DNA from: Phycisphaerae bacterium
Lineage (GTDB): Bacteria; Planctomycetota; Phycisphaerae; JAJVII01
NCBI GenBank assembly: GCA_028706835.1
Contig: JAQTVL010000201.1
Coordinates: 1 to 7,812 of the forward strand
Direction of reading: 5' to 3'
DNA: 7,812 nt
The translations under genes were made by a program, and so were the position numbers. Numbering within the stretch: position 1 is the first letter of the stretch; each line of letters opens with the position of its first letter. The notes beneath the pieces were generated by a model. That model was given only the letters and a program-made list of their open reading frames with translations. It had not been told where the DNA came from and ran no database searches. Below, one piece after another: positions 5,965 through 7,812 of this stretch.

Positions 5965-6123
5965 GGGTGCGGCAAGATTTGGTGGCATGCTTGCCAATCC
6001 ATCTTTTCGTGGAGTGCGGTAGCGCAGCTACCGCTTTGGGCCGTGCAGCGTCGCGCCTGCCCTCCACAGCGGTAGCTGCGCTACCGCACTCCACAAACGG
6101 CGAAGAATTTTCTTGCCACACCC
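5965..6123. mobile_element. 159-bp MITE-like non-autonomous insertion with terminal inverted repeats
   Basis: The ends are GGGTGCGGCAAGA (5965-5977) and, inverted, GGGTGTGGCAAGA (6111-6123), a 12/13 match. Both are flanked without gap by the same 9 bp, AGAGGAGTC, the signature of transposition with target duplication. No transposase fits inside. The interior holds a 27-bp perfect inverted repeat. A 9-bp duplication is typical of several transposase groups (IS4, IS256 and the IS903 branch of IS5 among them), so the mobilising family cannot be named. The element separates the ferredoxin promoter from its gene by 168 bp. Confidence 0.85.
6009..6094. repeat. REP-like inverted pair inside the mobile element
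   Basis: Arms 6009-6035 and 6068-6094 are 27-bp perfect inverted repeats around a 32-nt spacer. Each arm is itself a hairpin: GCGGTAGC-GCA-GCTACCGC at 6016-6034 and GCGGTAGC-TGC-GCTACCGC at 6069-6087. The RNA can thus form either two small hairpins or one long stem. The design matches REP doublets (REPIN/BIME-like). Confidence 0.93.
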
Positions 6124-6132
6124 AGAGGAGTC
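6124..6132. repeat. Right copy of 9-bp target site duplication, holding the ferredoxin Shine-Dalgarno
   Basis: AGAGGAGTC abuts the right terminal repeat. Its AGAGGAG part (6124-6130) lies 6 nt from the ATG at 6137, ideal for ribosome binding. The duplication therefore restored the ribosome-binding site that the insertion would otherwise have moved away. Confidence 0.85.
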
Positions 6133-6136
6133 TTGC

Positions 6137-6520
6137 ATGCCCGCTCATCGTGATCGCGCCTTCCGCGTTCGGTTCGTGGTGGAGCAGCCGGGCCGGGAGA
6201 TCGACGTTGTCGTGCAGCCCGACGACCCGCTGGACGGCAACGACGGCGAACCGGGGAGCCTGCTCCAGATCGCCCTGTCGGCGGACGTGCCCATCGACCA
6301 CGCCTGCGGCGGCGTCGGGGCCTGCGGCACCTGTCACGTGATCGTCCTCGAAGGCGAAGCCGGCCTCGCGCCGCCGGACGCGACGGAAGAGGACCAACTC
6401 GACAACGTGATGGGCCTGACGCGGACCTCCCGGCTGGCCTGCCGGGCGGTCGCGACCGGGGCGGCGGATGTCGTGGTCCGCGTGCCGTCGTGGAACCGGA
6501 ACGCGGCGAAGGAAGGATGA
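6137..6520 (+). CDS. fdx: 2Fe-2S ferredoxin, Isc/adrenodoxin type
   Basis: Soluble one-electron carrier of 127 residues. The cluster ligands are C57, C63 and C66 in HACGGVGACGTCHV (C-x5-C-x2-C) and C102 in SRLACRA. The TEEDQLDNVMGLTRTSRLAC stretch and the VVVRVPSWN ending resemble the Isc ferredoxin of bacteria and mitochondrial adrenodoxin, which give electrons for Fe-S cluster assembly or to P450s. A plant-type photosynthetic ferredoxin would lack the EED...GLT..SRL block. An in-frame TTG at 6113 is rejected because it lies inside the terminal repeat of the insertion; the ATG at 6137 has a strong AGAGGAG 6 nt upstream. No isc genes adjoin it in the window. A polyferredoxin membrane protein follows 217 nt later, perhaps only by chance. 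Expression should be affected by the element in its leader. Confidence 0.92.
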   Translation: MPAHRDRAFRVRFVVEQPGREIDVVVQPDDPLDGNDGEPGSLLQIALSADVPIDHACGGVGACGTCHVIVLEGEAGLAPPDATEEDQLDNVMGLTRTSRLACRAVATGAADVVVRVPSWNRNAAKEG

Positions 6521-6533
6521 GAGCAACGGACGA

Positions 6534-6571
6534 GGGGGCGAGTGGGAGAGGGGGCGACGGGGAGACGGGGG
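6534..6571 (+). other. G-run cluster with G-quadruplex potential after the ferredoxin gene
   Basis: Five runs of three to five G (6534-6538, 6544-6546, 6550-6554, 6559-6562, 6567-6571) are separated by loops of 3-5 nt, which fits the usual G3+N1-7 pattern. The 10-mer GAGGGGGCGA occurs twice (6532-6541 and 6548-6557). It lies in the 217-bp gap 6521-6737, which shows no gene of its own. Confidence 0.5.
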
Positions 6572-6576
6572 CCGCC

Positions 6577-6636
6577 GAGCGCGGACCTTCGGTCCTGCGG
6601 CTAAACGTTTCGACGCAGGACCGGAGGTCCGCGATC
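6577..6636. repeat. Paired GGACC/GGTCC repeat (inverted REP-like doublet)
   Basis: Arms 6580-6599 and 6614-6633 are 20-bp inverted repeats with one mismatch (an inner A/G) around a 14-nt loop; pairing continues outward at two of the next three positions. Each arm also folds alone (GGACC-TTC-GGTCC and GGACC-GGA-GGTCC). The left arm plus loop start is repeated at 365-397. It could end or protect the ferredoxin transcript, but no T-run follows. Confidence 0.85.
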
Positions 6637-6680
6637 AGCGATCCGCGAAACATTGCGCCCCCGCCAGGACAATCGCCGGG

Positions 6681-6686
6681 TATATT
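6681..6686 (+). promoter_or_regulatory. Possible -10 box for the polyferredoxin gene
   Basis: TATATT (5/6 to TATAAT) lies 51 nt before the GTG at 6738 in a local AT-rich patch. No acceptable -35 is seen at normal spacing, so the call is weak. Confidence 0.25.
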
Positions 6687-6737
6687 GTTAGGTCGTGCTG
6701 TATCCCCCGCGATTCTCCCTCAACGGAGTGCCTGACC

Positions 6738-7812
6738 GTGCGGTTTCACTGGTTCCTCTCGTCGCGGACGAAAGACGGCAAGCCTCGCCGGCTGCGGATA
6801 CTCAAGGCCCTGGGCGACACCTGGCACGCCTCGCCGGTGCGGCGCACCATCCAGGCGATGGCGCTGCTGGTCTTCCTGGGGCTGTTCTTCTACGCCGCCT
6901 GGCCGACGGCCAGCGGGGACTTCGCCGCGGCCCGCGACCATCGCGAGAAGATCGACATCGAAACATTCCTGGCGCTCGATCCGCTGGTCAGCGTAAGTTC
7001 CGCGATTGCCAGCCGGGCGTGGGTGTGGTCGCTCAAGTTCGCCGCTGTCCTCCTGGCCCTGTCGCTGGTCGCGCCGCGGATGTTCTGCGGCTACCTGTGC
7101 CCCATGGGCACGATCATCGACCTGTTCGACTGGTCCGTGACAACGCGGGTGAAGCGGTTCCGCGTGCTGCGGGCCGGGTGGTGGCGAAACCTGCGGTTCT
7201 ACCTGCTGGCGACGGTGCTGGCGGGCGCGATCGGCGGGATCATGCTCAGCGGATTCATCTCGGCTATTCCCGTGGTGACGCGCGGCTTCCAGTTCATCGC
7301 CTCGCCGCTGCAACTGAAGCTGCTGCACCGGGCGGCGCCGCCGATCACCGCCGGGCAGATCGTCTCGATCGGGCTGTTCGCGCTGGTGCTGCTGCTGGGC
7401 TTCATGCGGCCACGGTTCTGGTGCCGGCACGTCTGCCCGAGCGGGGCGTTGTTCTCGGTGTTCAGCTTCTTCAGGCTGACGGAGCGCAAGGTGAGCAGCG
7501 ACTGCATCCAGTGCGGGCGCTGCCACCGGGTGTGCAGCTTCGGGGCGATCAACGACGACTACTCGACGCATACCGCGAACTGCACGTTCTGCCAGACCTG
7601 CGGCGGGGTGTGCCCGGTGGGGGCGATCGGATTCACGCATCGGTTGGCGGGGGATTCCAGGCAGGAAGAGCCCGCAGCGATCGCGCCCCCGACGGATGTC
7701 TCGCGCCGCGGGTTTATGATCGGGGTGGCGGTCGGGGCGGTCGGCGGCGGGTTGGCGGCGTCAGGGCTCAGGCCGACGCGGGCGAAACTGACGCCCGTGC
7801 TCCGCCCGCCGG
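6738..7812 (+). CDS. NapH/MauN-like membrane polyferredoxin with internal twin-arginine motif (incomplete at window end)
   Basis: Membrane electron-transfer protein; 358 codons lie in the window and the frame is still open. Hydrophobic segments fall near 38-55, 97-115, 152-180 and 206-224. Two CxxxCP motifs follow membrane segments (C117GYLC121P and C229RHVC233P), as in NapH. Two 4Fe-4S sites come next: C256-C259-C262-C266 and C282-C285-C288-C292, each C-x2-C-x2-C-x3-C. Then VSRRGFMIGVAVGAVGGGLAA (320-340) is a twin-arginine motif plus hydrophobic stretch, like the start of a NapG/MauM-type Tat-exported ferredoxin, suggesting an NapH-NapG-like fusion. The GTG at 6738 follows GGAG (6725-6728) by 9 nt, with no in-frame ATG before M41. 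The natural electron donor and acceptor are unknown; quinol oxidation is the role of NapH relatives. RdxA/CcoG-like proteins are a less likely alternative. Confidence 0.88.
   Translation, partial: MRFHWFLSSRTKDGKPRRLRILKALGDTWHASPVRRTIQAMALLVFLGLFFYAAWPTASGDFAAARDHREKIDIETFLALDPLVSVSSAIASRAWVWSLKFAAVLLALSLVAPRMFCGYLCPMGTIIDLFDWSVTTRVKRFRVLRAGWWRNLRFYLLATVLAGAIGGIMLSGFISAIPVVTRGFQFIASPLQLKLLHRAAPPITAGQIVSIGLFALVLLLGFMRPRFWCRHVCPSGALFSVFSFFRLTERKVSSDCIQCGRCHRVCSFGAINDDYSTHTANCTFCQTCGGVCPVGAIGFTHRLAGDSRQEEPAAIAPPTDVSRRGFMIGVAVGAVGGGLAASGLRPTRAKLTPVLRPP

Noticed and set aside
6113..6136. TTG at 6113 as the ferredoxin start
   Set aside because: It lies in the terminal repeat of the insertion and upstream of the Shine-Dalgarno site that serves the ATG at 6137.
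5967..6341. 124-residue plus-strand frame as a real protein gene
   Set aside because: Most of it is translated from the inverted repeats of the mobile element and then the wrong frame of the ferredoxin gene. It is kept only as a possible regulatory upstream frame.
6720..7640. 306-residue minus-strand frame opposite the polyferredoxin
   Set aside because: Its Arg/Gln/His-rich composition is typical of an antisense shadow in GC-rich DNA, while the plus strand shows clear cysteine clusters and membrane segments.

Overview
The window is GC-rich, roughly two-thirds GC by eye. It codes on the minus strand up to about 3331 and on the plus strand from 3546, so everything diverges from one 214-bp regulatory gap. 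The best guess for the host is a planctomycete, perhaps Phycisphaerae-like. This rests on a PEP-CTERM tail of the TPEPATMALLALGGLGLVGR type, an enhancer-binding regulator with an N-terminal TPR-like region, and dispersed palindromic repeats between genes. It is an inference, since no rRNA or other phylogenetic marker is present.

Minus strand, right to left in transcription order: a PEP-CTERM-anchored sedolisin-type (S53) serine peptidase (1988-3331); an Rrf2-family regulator with three cysteines (1418-1885) with its own sigma70-like promoter and an overlapping dyad; cysK (406-1353); and the N-terminal quarter of metY (1-318, running off the window). The rrf2-cysK-metY group looks like a sulfide-assimilation operon that makes cysteine and homocysteine under a self-regulating, possibly Fe-S-sensing repressor.

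Plus strand: a 772-residue sigma54-type AAA+ activator with a TPR-like sensor half and an unusual winged-helix C-terminus (3546-5864); an Isc/adrenodoxin-type 2Fe-2S ferredoxin (6137-6520); and a membrane NapH-like polyferredoxin with an internal twin-arginine motif (6738 to the window end, incomplete).

Two non-coding regions stand out. First, the gap between the peptidase and the activator carries two opposed -24/-12 (sigma54) promoter matches whose -12 halves form one perfect 14-bp palindrome. This suggests that the activator and the PEP-CTERM protease form one sigma54-controlled module. Second, a 159-bp non-autonomous element with 12/13 matching terminal inverted repeats and a perfect 9-bp target duplication sits just before the ferredoxin start codon. 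The duplicated target is the ferredoxin's own Shine-Dalgarno sequence, so the insertion kept translation while placing a structured leader between promoter and gene. A second repeat family (GGACC-GGTCC hairpins) is present as a single arm at 365-397 and as an inverted pair at 6577-6636. No rRNA, tRNA or CRISPR array was seen.
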